Source: Siphonodentalium dalli (taxonomy: Eukaryota > Mollusca > Scaphopoda > Gadilida > Siphonodentaliidae). Taken from it: DNA of 64,000 nucleotides. Each line of letters starts with the position of its first letter. Position 1 is the first letter of the stretch. The stretch lies in contig CP136068.1 of NCBI GenBank assembly GCA_032622095.1, positions 51,640,443 through 51,704,442 of the forward strand, in the 5' to 3' direction. Positions 35,797-47,324 of this stretch are shown piece after piece. The notes under the pieces are model-generated. The model was not told the origin of the DNA. It searched no databases and was given only the letters and a program-made list of their open reading frames with translations. Made by a program: the position numbers and the translations under genes.

Positions 35797-37533
35797 TTAG
35801 CGTCTGAATGTGAATTGCTGTATGGCTTCCGCGCTGAGTTGGGTTCTGTAAAAGGTGTTAACGGCTTCGCTGACGTGTTGGCTGACACTTCTGTTTGTAT
35901 CTTGTTTGTTTTCGACTGGTTCTGTCAGGACTTTGACTAATGATGCTGTTAGTACCGCGGCGAGCTTGAGTGTGTCTGTGATTTCTGCTGGCTTGCTTGT
36001 GGCTGCTGCGTATGTCAGTTTCTTAGTTTCTTTTGTTGTGACTTCTTGTTTGTATATTCTGCATCCTTTGTAGGCTGAGTGATGGTCGTTGTCGCAATTG
36101 GCACACCTTCTTATGTTAGCGGTGCAGTCTTGATGTTTATGGTTTCCCGCGCAGTTCTTGCATACGATGCTGTTGTTTTTACAAAATTCTGCCGTGTGGT
36201 TGAATTTCTGACATTTGTAACACTGGGTCACGTGGGGATGCTCTCGGAATTCTGTGACTTTGTATCTGTTGATGTTGGATCCTAGACGGACTCCCTTCAT
36301 CAGTTGTTGCTTTGATTCGTTGTCAGGGCATGTTACTTTTACTTTCCAGGTAGGTTGGTCGGTGTGTGCGCTTTTGAATCGTTGGATCTGGAATTTGCTC
36401 CCGATATCCCGCTGTATCTCATCCTCTGTTATTGTGGGGGGAACCCCACTGATAACAGCCCGGTGAGTTACTTGGTTAGATCGGTTGCTCCCGTGAGTGA
36501 GCCGGAATGTTGTGTTGGTCTGTTTGAAGATCGGTAATTCTTTGGCTTTGGTTAGGAGGTAGTGTTTAGTTTCTTCGTTTTGTGGGTATATCAGGATGGT
36601 TCCGGCTTTGGTTGTTGATATTCTTATTGGGTATTTGGTTGTGATGGCGCCTTGGAGGAAATACGGGCTTTGCTTCATTTCTTCCGTCATATTTTCAGCT
36701 ATGAGGGTGTCTCGTCTTTTCTGGTTGTTGTGGTTGGCTGGCTTGGTCGTTTGGGTGGTATGATGACTGTTGTGACTGGCTGGATTGTTCGGTTGCTTGG
36801 AGGGCAGGTTGTCGATCTCTGCTGCATCTTCTTTTCGTTTTTTATGTGGAGTATTTAGTGGGCTGATCATTTCAGGAATGTCGTGTACTTGTCGTTGGCG
36901 TTTCTTATTTCTGGAGTAGATCGTGGCGAAGTCGGAGTCAGAAATGTCTTGGTCGGTTGAGGTTTGGATGTCTGTTGCGTTAGTCATGTGGATGTCTTTT
37001 ATTTCGGCCGGTTTATTGGTAGCAGTAGTGGTATTCTGAGATGTAGTGGAGGTTGATTCGCCGGTCGTGGGATTTTTTGTTGTCTTGGGTGTTTCGGCAA
37101 GTTTCGGCGTCTGTGGCATATCGGAGGTCGTGGCTTTTTCAGTTGTCTTTGGTTTATCAGAGGTCGTGTGCTTGTCTGTTGTCTTTGGTTTGTCAGATGG
37201 CTTTTGCTTGTCGGATGGCTTTTGCTTGTCGGATGGCTTTTGCTTGTCGGATGTCTTTGGCTTGTCGGAGGTCTTTGGCTGTTCGGTCGTCGATGGTTTT
37301 GGAGCTGTGTCTTTTTTCTTTTCTTTTTTGTTCGTCATCGTTTTGGTAAGGTTTCTGATGTCTTCAGATAGGTTGCTGATCTGGTGACGATTTACTACAA
37401 GTTCTGCATTCATGTTGTCGATCCGCTTTTTCAGGTCTGCGTTCTCTGATTTTAGGAAGGCTACCACGTCAAAGCCGGCGCCCTGAGAAGGGCACTGCGA
37501 CTCTGACAAAGCATTTTTGGTAAGTTGTTCCAT
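35797..37533 (-). CDS. ORF1: gag-like RNA-binding protein
   Basis: 578 residues. A coiled coil at about 27-68 probably drives multimerisation. A low-complexity linker follows (about 70-280), rich in Thr, Lys and Pro, with tandem SDKQKP/SDKPKT repeats at 89-135. An RRM-like region (about 288-430) leads into three zinc knuckles: CX2CX4HX4C at 438-451, CX2CX3HX4C at 458-470 and CX2CX3HX6C at 477-491. This order is typical of ORF1 in Jockey- and I-type elements, which coat the RNA and chaperone strand transfer. The start is the first ATG, after a 150-nt leader. ORF2 lies downstream in another frame, separated by 43 nt, so it probably depends on termination-reinitiation. Confidence 0.93.
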   Translation of the reverse strand: MEQLTKNALSESQCPSQGAGFDVVAFLKSENADLKKRIDNMNAELVVNRHQISNLSEDIRNLTKTMTNKKEKKKDTAPKPSTTEQPKTSDKPKTSDKQKPSDKQKPSDKQKPSDKPKTTDKHTTSDKPKTTEKATTSDMPQTPKLAETPKTTKNPTTGESTSTTSQNTTTATNKPAEIKDIHMTNATDIQTSTDQDISDSDFATIYSRNKKRQRQVHDIPEMISPLNTPHKKRKEDAAEIDNLPSKQPNNPASHNSHHTTQTTKPANHNNQKRRDTLIAENMTEEMKQSPYFLQGAITTKYPIRISTTKAGTILIYPQNEETKHYLLTKAKELPIFKQTNTTFRLTHGSNRSNQVTHRAVISGVPPTITEDEIQRDIGSKFQIQRFKSAHTDQPTWKVKVTCPDNESKQQLMKGVRLGSNINRYKVTEFREHPHVTQCYKCQKFNHTAEFCKNNSIVCKNCAGNHKHQDCTANIRRCANCDNDHHSAYKGCRIYKQEVTTKETKKLTYAAATSKPAEITDTLKLAAVLTASLVKVLTEPVENKQDTNRSVSQHVSEAVNTFYRTQLSAEAIQQFTFRR

Positions 37534-37646
37534 AGTTTGGCAATTTATAAAGTTTTACTCTTTAAAGTAATCAGGTTACTTGTGAAGTTAGCAATATTTA
37601 TAAGATTTTCCTGAGAGTGCTGCTGACTCGATGAGATGTTCCTGTC

Positions 37647-37667
37647 CTGATGACTGATGACTGATGG
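37647..37667. repeat. Three tandem heptamers at the element 5' end
   Basis: CTGATGA, CTGATGA, CTGATGG. The TSD at 37684 also starts CTGATGA. On the element's sense strand the motif reads TCATCAG. Confidence 0.9.
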
Positions 37668-37683
37668 ATGGATGGAAATGATG

Positions 37684-37695
37684 CTGATGATTTGG
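37684..37695. repeat. Target-site duplication, 5' side of the non-LTR element
   Basis: CTGATGATTTGG. The TATA-like box of H2A follows on + at 37711-37718 (TTTAAATA on -). Confidence 0.95.
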
Positions 37696-37916
37696 TCGAA
37701 AGTTGGAAAATATTTAAACCAAAATACGGATCGACCTAGTTATTTACACGTTTTCACCGAAGTCCGCGCGCGCGCAGGACGGTAAAGTGCTTTGTTGTGT
37801 GTAATTGGGTTAGACTTGCGATCGCGCGCGTCTCTTAAAAGGGAATTTTTTCAAAAAAAATTTGTATTCATTTTCTGTTCATCGAATCTCTCGATCGCAC
37901 TGAGAAAAACTTAATC
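37696..37916. promoter_or_regulatory. Divergent H2A/H2B promoter, units 1/2, cut on the H2A side
   Basis: The H2A TATA-like box (37711-37718) now faces the retrotransposon 5' end. The H2B side (inverted CCAAT, GC block, CTTAAAAG at 37834-37841) is intact and drives the H2B of unit 2. Confidence 0.7.
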
Positions 37917-38288
37917 ATGCCACCCAAAGCAGGAAGCAAAGGAGCCAAAAAGGCCACCAAGACCCAGAAGCCGTCAACGGCCGGCACAAAGAAGAGGAAA
38001 CGAAAAAGGAAGGAATCCTACGGAATCTACATCTACAAAGTCTTGAAACAGGTGCACCCAGACACCGGTGTCAGCAGCAAAGCCATGTCCATCATGAACA
38101 GCTTTGTCAACGACATCTTTGAGAGGATCGCAGCTGAGGCATCAAGACTGGCCCACTACAACAAACGATCCACCATCACCTCCCGAGAGGTCCAGACCGC
38201 CGTCAGACTTCTTCTCCCAGGTGAATTGGCCAAGCACGCCGTCTCTGAGGGCACCAAGGCCGTCACCAAGTACACCAGCAGCAAGTAA
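37917..38288 (+). CDS. H2B: Histone H2B, unit 2
   Basis: Same 123-residue protein as unit 1 (described at 29056). Its own TATA-like box and start region are intact, although the retrotransposon ends only about 230 bp upstream. Confidence 0.98.
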   Translation: MPPKAGSKGAKKATKTQKPSTAGTKKRKRKRKESYGIYIYKVLKQVHPDTGVSSKAMSIMNSFVNDIFERIAAEASRLAHYNKRSTITSREVQTAVRLLLPGELAKHAVSEGTKAVTKYTSSK

Positions 38289-38320
38289 ACTGTTTGCATA
38301 CAGATTTACACACAAAAAAC

Positions 38321-38336
38321 GGCCCTTTTCAGGGCC
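38321..38336 (+). terminator. H2B 3' stem-loop, unit 2
   Basis: GGCCCTTTTCAGGGCC, intact. Confidence 0.95.
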
Positions 38337-38972
38337 ACCCAAATCTTCCAAAAAGAGTTACTCTAAACATTGCTATATCCCTCTCCCTCTCCCTGCCTCC
38401 CTCCCTCCCTCCCTCCATCCATCCCAACACATATAATCTCAAATAACTTTAGGCAATGAAACAAAAACAAATTTGAGAAAATCCATATGGTATAATGGAG
38501 TATTACATGCTAACATATACGCTAACATATAAACTGTATATATGCACATATTTGTATATATATATATAACACACTTGTCATTGTGTGTACACAATTTAAT
38601 AACATGTGATATTTCTCCTCTCCTCTATTTGTTTATTCATTAATATATTCGTACAGTTTTCATAATGTTAAACAATATGCACCCCCCCCCCAACCCCACT
38701 GACAGAGTCCCATCAATCGGCGACGTTATATATTGCATATATATCGTCTAAATGAATATGCATCCTACAAACCTAGATTGTTTTGCATTTACTTTAATGC
38801 ATCATCTGTATAAATGTAACATTTGAATGAATGAATGAATGAATGAATGAATGAATGAATGAATGAATGAATGAATGAATGAATGAATGAATGAATAAAT
38901 GTGCCTACAGTTTCCATGATTTGTTGCAAATATATAGCAATTTTTAGAGTAACTCTTTTTGAAAAATTTGGT

Positions 38973-38988
38973 GGCCCTGAAAAGGGCC
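38973..38988 (-). terminator. H4 3' stem-loop, unit 2
   Basis: GGCCCTTTTCAGGGCC on -, intact. Confidence 0.95.
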
Positions 38989-39026
38989 GTTGTTTTTGAA
39001 GCTGGGTGCTTCGTCTGTAGAGGCGT

Positions 39027-39426
<400 letters not shown>

Positions 39427-41141
39427 TAATGCAACGCACTTGTTTTTTCTGAAATCTTATAACTGACTGACCTGATTACTCCAATTGTAGCGCCAGCGCA
39501 TGGATTGCTGACGTCTGCGCAGGAATGTTGAATGAATACAGAAAAGGCGGGAGAGATGAATCGAAGATTTTTAGGTAAATATAAATCGGAGGTTATTGTT
39601 CTGTTGTCAATGTGTAATTTACCCATCAAGTGCAGTGTTCGGTTTGTCAAACTTGAGTACGTATGTGACATAAAGAGATTTTTTGAGCAGATCAATTTTC
39701 TCGTCTTTATTGTAATAACGTAAGCGTCAACCAACGTCAAAACGTAAATACTGTATACGTACGTAGAGTAACGTCGCATTGACTGACTGCAAAAAAGGAA
39801 AAATATGCATTCTTAAATATTTTAGTTACTTGTTAATAATTTGTTACATATGCATGTATATAGCACAGCATTGCAGAAAACAAACATCGTAATTGCCAAT
39901 ACACCAGAACCATCAACAAATGAATAATCATACGAAGAAGACCGGAAAACGCTAAAATAAAAGAGATGACGAATGGTAACCAGAGACGTGGCGACAGGGG
40001 CGACAGGGGTGGGGGGTTTGTGTCTGACCCCCCCCCCCCCCCCCCAACTTTGGTCAAAATTTTCAACAGTTGGAAATTTCATACCTGCCAAAACATTAGT
40101 TGGAAATTTCATACCTGCCTGTTTTTGGACCAATATTTGCATATTTTCCTATTTTTGGTCAAAAGTTTGGACTGGACTGAAATGGTCATCAGTGGGATAT
40201 TTTCCAACCTTAGGGGGGGGGGGGGTGTCAGGTTTGAAATTTCCAACTCTAAGAAGACTTGAGGCTAGTCTAGATGCTAGGATTTTGCGATTTTCTTGTT
40301 CAGATTTCAAAATTTTCCTCCCCCGTGGCCGGCCAATACAAAACTGCTAATTAGTTTAACAGAACAATATTTTACTACATTTGGTCAAACTTGTGGACTG
40401 AAATGGTCATCAGTTAGTTGGAGAATTTCCCAACCTAAGAGGGAGTATGAGGTTTTAAATTTCCAACACTAGGGGAACTTCAGTTGAGGCCAGTCTAGAT
40501 GCTAGAGTCAATGAGACTCGTTCCTAGAATAAATATGATGATATATTCGTTATACGCCTGTGACACAATGAAAGAAAACGAAAAACACTGAACAAACATG
40601 CGGCACAAACTAATAGGGAATAACAGTAACTGTCGTGGAACAGTTATTCCCCTAATTGGGCGACGGATAGTAACCAGTACTCAATTGTACGCGACTGAGT
40701 TGTGTTTATGTGTTGCTATCCATTGCATGTAAGATAGTCATAAAAGCATTATCAACCAGACGAGATGTGTAGTTAGATACTTCCCCCAAAATAACATTTC
40801 AAAACAAAAATAAGTTCATTTCACAAGGAACAAGGAAGTAGATTGCTCAAGTTCTATTTAAATTAATTGCATTTTCATACACCTTTTCCGAAACTGCATT
40901 GGCTGGCTGGCCAAGTATTTATTAGGATTCTATATGATAATGCTGTTGCAGGAGCGTATGTCTTATTTGTGGGGGGGGGGGGGGAGAGAGCGGGGGCACA
41001 ACACACACACACTTGCTATGTCGAGCATGTCCTTGAATATTATTTCATGGCACAATTGTTTCATCTAAACCTATGTCATTATCTTTTATATTTCATTTTC
41101 TTAGCAATTTCGTCAAGTTTTTCTTTTTGGAAAATTTGGGT

Positions 41142-41157
41142 GGCCCTGAAAAGGGCC
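41142..41157 (-). terminator. H2A 3' stem-loop, unit 2
   Basis: Intact hairpin on -. Confidence 0.95.
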
Positions 41158-41219
41158 GTTTTGTTTTGTTTGTTTTGCAGACAAGCCAAGCATTGAGATG
41201 TTGTGTGTCATCAAGATTT

Positions 41220-41594
41220 TTACTTGCTGCTCTGTGATTTCTTTGGGAGAAGAACGGCTTGGATGTTTGGCAGAACACCACCTTGGGCGATGGTGACACC
41301 AGACAACAGTTTGTTCAACTCTTCGTCGTTCCTGATGGCGAGCTGGAGATGTCTTGGTATGATTCTGCTTTTCTTGTTGTCACGAGCAGCGTTTCCTGCC
41401 AACTCGAGAACCTCAGCTGCGAGGTATTCGAGAACTGCAGCCAAGTAGACTGGAGCTCCGGCACCGACACGCTCAGCATAGTTGCCTTTTCTCAGAAGAC
41501 GATGGATTCTTCCGACGGGAAACTGGAGTCCAGCCCTTGATGATCGGGACTTTGCCTTTCCCTTTACTTTGCCACCTTTACCACGTCCAGACAT
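41220..41594 (-). CDS. H2A: Histone H2A, unit 2
   Basis: Identical 124-residue protein; here the gene has an intact promoter (TTTAAATA on - at 41662-41669) and an intact 3' hairpin, so this is the reference H2A copy. Confidence 0.98.
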   Translation of the reverse strand: MSGRGKGGKVKGKAKSRSSRAGLQFPVGRIHRLLRKGNYAERVGAGAPVYLAAVLEYLAAEVLELAGNAARDNKKSRIIPRHLQLAIRNDEELNKLLSGVTIAQGGVLPNIQAVLLPKKSQSSK

Positions 41595-41867
41595 GATGTG
41601 AGTATTTGTTATGTTCGAAAAGACGAGAAATAGACTGATGATTTGGTCGAAAGTTGGAAAATATTTAAACCAAAATACGGATCGACCTAGTTATTTACAC
41701 GTTTTCACCGAAGTCCGCGCGCGCGCAGGACGGTAAAGTGCTTTGTTGTGTGTAATTGGGTTAGACTTGCGATCGCGCGCGTCTCTTAAAAGGGAATTTT
41801 TTCAAAAAAAATTTGTATTCATTTTCTGTTCATCGAATCTCTCGATCGCACTGAGAAAAACTTAATC
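41595..41867. promoter_or_regulatory. Intact divergent H2A/H2B promoter, units 2/3
   Basis: 273 bp between the two ATGs. From the H2A side it contains the TATA-like TTTAAATA on - (41662-41669), then the GTCCGCGCGCGCGCAGGAC palindromic block, inverted CCAAT, the GATCGCGCGCG block and the H2B TATA-like CTTAAAAG (41785-41792). Predicted starts lie about 30 nt beyond each box. The shared region should couple H2A and H2B output. Confidence 0.75.
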
Positions 41868-42239
41868 ATGCCACCCAAAGCAGGAAGCAAAGGAGCCAAA
41901 AAGGCCACCAAGACCCAGAAGCCGTCAACGGCCGGCACAAAGAAGAGGAAACGAAAAAGGAAGGAATCCTACGGAATCTACATCTACAAAGTCTTGAAAC
42001 AGGTGCACCCAGACACCGGTGTCAGCAGCAAAGCCATGTCCATCATGAACAGCTTTGTCAACGACATCTTTGAGAGGATCGCAGCTGAGGCATCAAGACT
42101 GGCCCACTACAACAAACGATCCACCATCACCTCCCGAGAGGTCCAGACCGCCGTCAGACTTCTTCTCCCAGGTGAATTGGCCAAGCACGCCGTCTCTGAG
42201 GGCACCAAGGCCGTCACCAAGTACACCAGCAGCAAGTAA
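41868..42239 (+). CDS. H2B: Histone H2B, unit 3
   Basis: Same protein as the other copies, with intact promoter and 3' hairpin. Confidence 0.98.
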   Translation: MPPKAGSKGAKKATKTQKPSTAGTKKRKRKRKESYGIYIYKVLKQVHPDTGVSSKAMSIMNSFVNDIFERIAAEASRLAHYNKRSTITSREVQTAVRLLLPGELAKHAVSEGTKAVTKYTSSK

Positions 42240-42271
42240 ACTGTTTGCATACAGATTTACACACAAAAAAC

Positions 42272-42287
42272 GGCCCTTTTCAGGGCC
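42272..42287 (+). terminator. H2B 3' stem-loop, unit 3
   Basis: Intact hairpin. Confidence 0.95.
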
Positions 42288-42923
42288 ACCCAAATCTTCC
42301 AAAAAGAGTTACTCTAAACATTGCTATATCCCTCTCCCTCTCCCTGCCTCCCTCCCTCCCTCCCTCCATCCATCCCAACACATATAATCTCAAATAACTT
42401 TAGGCAATGAAACAAAAACAAATTTGAGAAAATCCATATGGTATAATGGAGTATTACATGCTAACATATACGCTAACATATAAACTGTATATATGCACAT
42501 ATTTGTATATATATATATAACACACTTGTCATTGTGTGTACACAATTTAATAACATGTGATATTTCTCCTCTCCTCTATTTGTTTATTCATTAATATATT
42601 CGTACAGTTTTCATAATGTTAAACAATATGCACCCCCCCCCCAACCCCACTGACAGAGTCCCATCAATCGGCGACGTTATATATTGCATATATATCGTCT
42701 AAATGAATATGCATCCTACAAACCTAGATTGTTTTGCATTTACTTTAATGCATCATCTGTATAAATGTAACATTTGAATGAATGAATGAATGAATGAATG
42801 AATGAATGAATGAATGAATGAATGAATGAATGAATGAATGAATGAATAAATGTGCCTACAGTTTCCATGATTTGTTGCAAATATATAGCAATTTTTAGAG
42901 TAACTCTTTTTGAAAAATTTGGT

Positions 42924-42939
42924 GGCCCTGAAAAGGGCC
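42924..42939 (-). terminator. H4 3' stem-loop, unit 3
   Basis: Intact hairpin on -. Confidence 0.95.
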
Positions 42940-42977
42940 GTTGTTTTTGAAGCTGGGTGCTTCGTCTGTAGAGGCGT

Positions 42978-43377
<400 letters not shown>

Positions 43378-45092
43378 TAATGCAACGCACTTGTTTTTTC
43401 TGAAATCTTATAACTGACTGACCTGATTACTCCAATTGTAGCGCCAGCGCATGGATTGCTGACGTCTGCGCAGGAATGTTGAATGAATACAGAAAAGGCG
43501 GGAGAGATGAATCGAAGATTTTTAGGTAAATATAAATCGGAGGTTATTGTTCTGTTGTCAATGTGTAATTTACCCATCAAGTGCAGTGTTCGGTTTGTCA
43601 AACTTGAGTACGTATGTGACATAAAGAGATTTTTTGAGCAGATCAATTTTCTCGTCTTTATTGTAATAACGTAAGCGTCAACCAACGTCAAAACGTAAAT
43701 ACTGTATACGTACGTAGAGTAACGTCGCATTGACTGACTGCAAAAAAGGAAAAATATGCATTCTTAAATATTTTAGTTACTTGTTAATAATTTGTTACAT
43801 ATGCATGTATATAGCACAGCATTGCAGAAAACAAACATCGTAATTGCCAATACACCAGAACCATCAACAAATGAATAATCATACGAAGAAGACCGGAAAA
43901 CGCTAAAATAAAAGAGATGACGAATGGTAACCAGAGACGTGGCGACAGGGGCGACAGGGGTGGGGGGTTTGTGTCTGACCCCCCCCCCCCCCCCCCAACT
44001 TTGGTCAAAATTTTCAACAGTTGGAAATTTCATACCTGCCAAAACATTAGTTGGAAATTTCATACCTGCCTGTTTTTGGACCAATATTTGCATATTTTCC
44101 TATTTTTGGTCAAAAGTTTGGACTGGACTGAAATGGTCATCAGTGGGATATTTTCCAACCTTAGGGGGGGGGGGGGTGTCAGGTTTGAAATTTCCAACTC
44201 TAAGAAGACTTGAGGCTAGTCTAGATGCTAGGATTTTGCGATTTTCTTGTTCAGATTTCAAAATTTTCCTCCCCCGTGGCCGGCCAATACAAAACTGCTA
44301 ATTAGTTTAACAGAACAATATTTTACTACATTTGGTCAAACTTGTGGACTGAAATGGTCATCAGTTAGTTGGAGAATTTCCCAACCTAAGAGGGAGTATG
44401 AGGTTTTAAATTTCCAACACTAGGGGAACTTCAGTTGAGGCCAGTCTAGATGCTAGAGTCAATGAGACTCGTTCCTAGAATAAATATGATGATATATTCG
44501 TTATACGCCTGTGACACAATGAAAGAAAACGAAAAACACTGAACAAACATGCGGCACAAACTAATAGGGAATAACAGTAACTGTCGTGGAACAGTTATTC
44601 CCCTAATTGGGCGACGGATAGTAACCAGTACTCAATTGTACGCGACTGAGTTGTGTTTATGTGTTGCTATCCATTGCATGTAAGATAGTCATAAAAGCAT
44701 TATCAACCAGACGAGATGTGTAGTTAGATACTTCCCCCAAAATAACATTTCAAAACAAAAATAAGTTCATTTCACAAGGAACAAGGAAGTAGATTGCTCA
44801 AGTTCTATTTAAATTAATTGCATTTTCATACACCTTTTCCGAAACTGCATTGGCTGGCTGGCCAAGTATTTATTAGGATTCTATATGATAATGCTGTTGC
44901 AGGAGCGTATGTCTTATTTGTGGGGGGGGGGGGGGAGAGAGCGGGGGCACAACACACACACACTTGCTATGTCGAGCATGTCCTTGAATATTATTTCATG
45001 GCACAATTGTTTCATCTAAACCTATGTCATTATCTTTTATATTTCATTTTCTTAGCAATTTCGTCAAGTTTTTCTTTTTGGAAAATTTGGGT

Positions 45093-45104
45093 GGCCCTGA
45101 AGCC
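45093..45104 (-). terminator. Broken H2A 3' stem-loop, unit 3
   Basis: On - this reads GGCTTCAGGGCC instead of the 16-nt GGCCCTTTTCAGGGCC. Four bases of the 5' stem and loop are gone, leaving at most a 3-bp stem. The downstream element is unchanged. SLBP binding and normal U7-dependent cleavage should fail. Confidence 0.95.
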
Positions 45105-45166
45105 GTTTTGTTTTGTTTGTTTTGCAGACAAGCCAAGCATTGAGATGTTGTGTGTCATCAAGATTT

Positions 45167-45541
45167 TTACTTGCTGCTCTGTGATTTCTTTGGGAGAAGA
45201 ACGGCTTGGATGTTTGGCAGAACACCACCTTGGGCGATGGTGACACCAGACAACAGTTTGTTCAACTCTTCGTCGTTCCTGATGGCGAGCTGGAGATGTC
45301 TTGGTATGATTCTGCTTTTCTTGTTGTCACGAGCAGCGTTTCCTGCCAACTCGAGAACCTCAGCTGCGAGGTATTCGAGAACTGCAGCCAAGTAGACTGG
45401 AGCTCCGGCACCGACACGCTCAGCATAGTTGCCTTTTCTCAGAAGACGATGGATTCTTCCGACGGGAAACTGGAGTCCAGCCCTTGATGATCGGGACTTT
45501 GCCTTTCCCTTTACTTTGCCACCTTTACCACGTCCAGACAT
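45167..45541 (-). CDS. H2A: Histone H2A, unit 3 (3' processing hairpin broken)
   Basis: The coding sequence is intact and encodes the common 124-residue H2A, and the promoter is normal. The 3' hairpin has lost four bases, so the transcript would not be trimmed or regulated like the other copies. It might instead read on or use a cryptic poly-A site, which would uncouple it from S phase. It may also simply be a silent passenger in a large array. Confidence 0.98.
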   Translation of the reverse strand: MSGRGKGGKVKGKAKSRSSRAGLQFPVGRIHRLLRKGNYAERVGAGAPVYLAAVLEYLAAEVLELAGNAARDNKKSRIIPRHLQLAIRNDEELNKLLSGVTIAQGGVLPNIQAVLLPKKSQSSK

Positions 45542-45814
45542 GATGTGAGTATTTGTTATGTTCGAAAAGACGAGAAATAGACTGATGATTTGGTCGAAAG
45601 TTGGAAAATATTTAAACCAAAATACGGATCGACCTAGTTATTTACACGTTTTCACCGAAGTCCGCGCGCGCGCAGGACGGTAAAGTGCTTTGTTGTGTGT
45701 AATTGGGTTAGACTTGCGATCGCGCGCGTCTCTTAAAAGGGAATTTTTTCAAAAAAAATTTGTATTCATTTTCTGTTCATCGAATCTCTCGATCGCACTG
45801 AGAAAAACTTAATC
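45542..45814. promoter_or_regulatory. Intact divergent H2A/H2B promoter, units 3/4
   Basis: Same layout as 41595-41867. Confidence 0.72.
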
Positions 45815-46186
45815 ATGCCACCCAAAGCAGGAAGCAAAGGAGCCAAAAAGGCCACCAAGACCCAGAAGCCGTCAACGGCCGGCACAAAGAAGAGGAAACG
45901 AAAAAGGAAGGAATCCTACGGAATCTACATCTACAAAGTCTTGAAACAGGTGCACCCAGACACCGGTGTCAGCAGCAAAGCCATGTCCATCATGAACAGC
46001 TTTGTCAACGACATCTTTGAGAGGATCGCAGCTGAGGCATCAAGACTGGCCCACTACAACAAACGATCCACCATCACCTCCCGAGAGGTCCAGACCGCCG
46101 TCAGACTTCTTCTCCCAGGTGAATTGGCCAAGCACGCCGTCTCTGAGGGCACCAAGGCCGTCACCAAGTACACCAGCAGCAAGTAA
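45815..46186 (+). CDS. H2B: Histone H2B, unit 4
   Basis: Same protein, intact control elements. Confidence 0.98.
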   Translation: MPPKAGSKGAKKATKTQKPSTAGTKKRKRKRKESYGIYIYKVLKQVHPDTGVSSKAMSIMNSFVNDIFERIAAEASRLAHYNKRSTITSREVQTAVRLLLPGELAKHAVSEGTKAVTKYTSSK

Positions 46187-46218
46187 ACTGTTTGCATACA
46201 GATTTACACACAAAAAAC

Positions 46219-46234
46219 GGCCCTTTTCAGGGCC
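46219..46234 (+). terminator. H2B 3' stem-loop, unit 4
   Basis: Intact hairpin. Confidence 0.95.
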
Positions 46235-46870
46235 ACCCAAATCTTCCAAAAAGAGTTACTCTAAACATTGCTATATCCCTCTCCCTCTCCCTGCCTCCCT
46301 CCCTCCCTCCCTCCATCCATCCCAACACATATAATCTCAAATAACTTTAGGCAATGAAACAAAAACAAATTTGAGAAAATCCATATGGTATAATGGAGTA
46401 TTACATGCTAACATATACGCTAACATATAAACTGTATATATGCACATATTTGTATATATATATATAACACACTTGTCATTGTGTGTACACAATTTAATAA
46501 CATGTGATATTTCTCCTCTCCTCTATTTGTTTATTCATTAATATATTCGTACAGTTTTCATAATGTTAAACAATATGCACCCCCCCCCCAACCCCACTGA
46601 CAGAGTCCCATCAATCGGCGACGTTATATATTGCATATATATCGTCTAAATGAATATGCATCCTACAAACCTAGATTGTTTTGCATTTACTTTAATGCAT
46701 CATCTGTATAAATGTAACATTTGAATGAATGAATGAATGAATGAATGAATGAATGAATGAATGAATGAATGAATGAATGAATGAATGAATGAATAAATGT
46801 GCCTACAGTTTCCATGATTTGTTGCAAATATATAGCAATTTTTAGAGTAACTCTTTTTGAAAAATTTGGT

Positions 46871-46886
46871 GGCCCTGAAAAGGGCC
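46871..46886 (-). terminator. H4 3' stem-loop, unit 4
   Basis: Intact hairpin on -. Confidence 0.95.
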
Positions 46887-46924
46887 GTTGTTTTTGAAGC
46901 TGGGTGCTTCGTCTGTAGAGGCGT

Positions 46925-47324
<400 letters not shown>

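Larger units (their letters stand above)
32786..37683 (-). mobile_element. Complete non-LTR retrotransposon, Jockey/I-like, at an H2A start site
   Basis: Length is 4898 bp with perfect 12-bp TSDs; removing 4910 bp restores a normal 3951-bp unit. On - the order is a 150-nt 5' leader, ORF1 (gag-like with three zinc knuckles), ORF2 (endonuclease plus RT), and a 178-nt 3' UTR. The 3' UTR ends in the hairpin CCGGCC-GAA-GGCCGG (32807-32821 on +) and a short A-rich tail rather than long poly-A. No RNase H or C-terminal zinc finger follows the RT. The element has the same sense as H2A and starts just downstream of the H2A TATA-like box. Both ORFs are intact, so it may be active. Confidence 0.95.

Noticed and set aside
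35754..35888. Longer ORF2 starting upstream and overlapping ORF1
   Set aside because: The upstream start is a GTG. The first ATG is at 35753, after the ORF1 stop, and the endonuclease domain begins downstream of it.
33064..37371. Plus-strand frames across the retrotransposon
   Set aside because: Antisense shadows of ORF1 and ORF2, rich in Val, Leu and Cys because the sense strand is A/C-rich.
45064..45243. Longer 141-codon frame on + in unit 3 (44818-45243)
   Set aside because: Created by the 4-bp deletion in the H2A hairpin; not a new gene.
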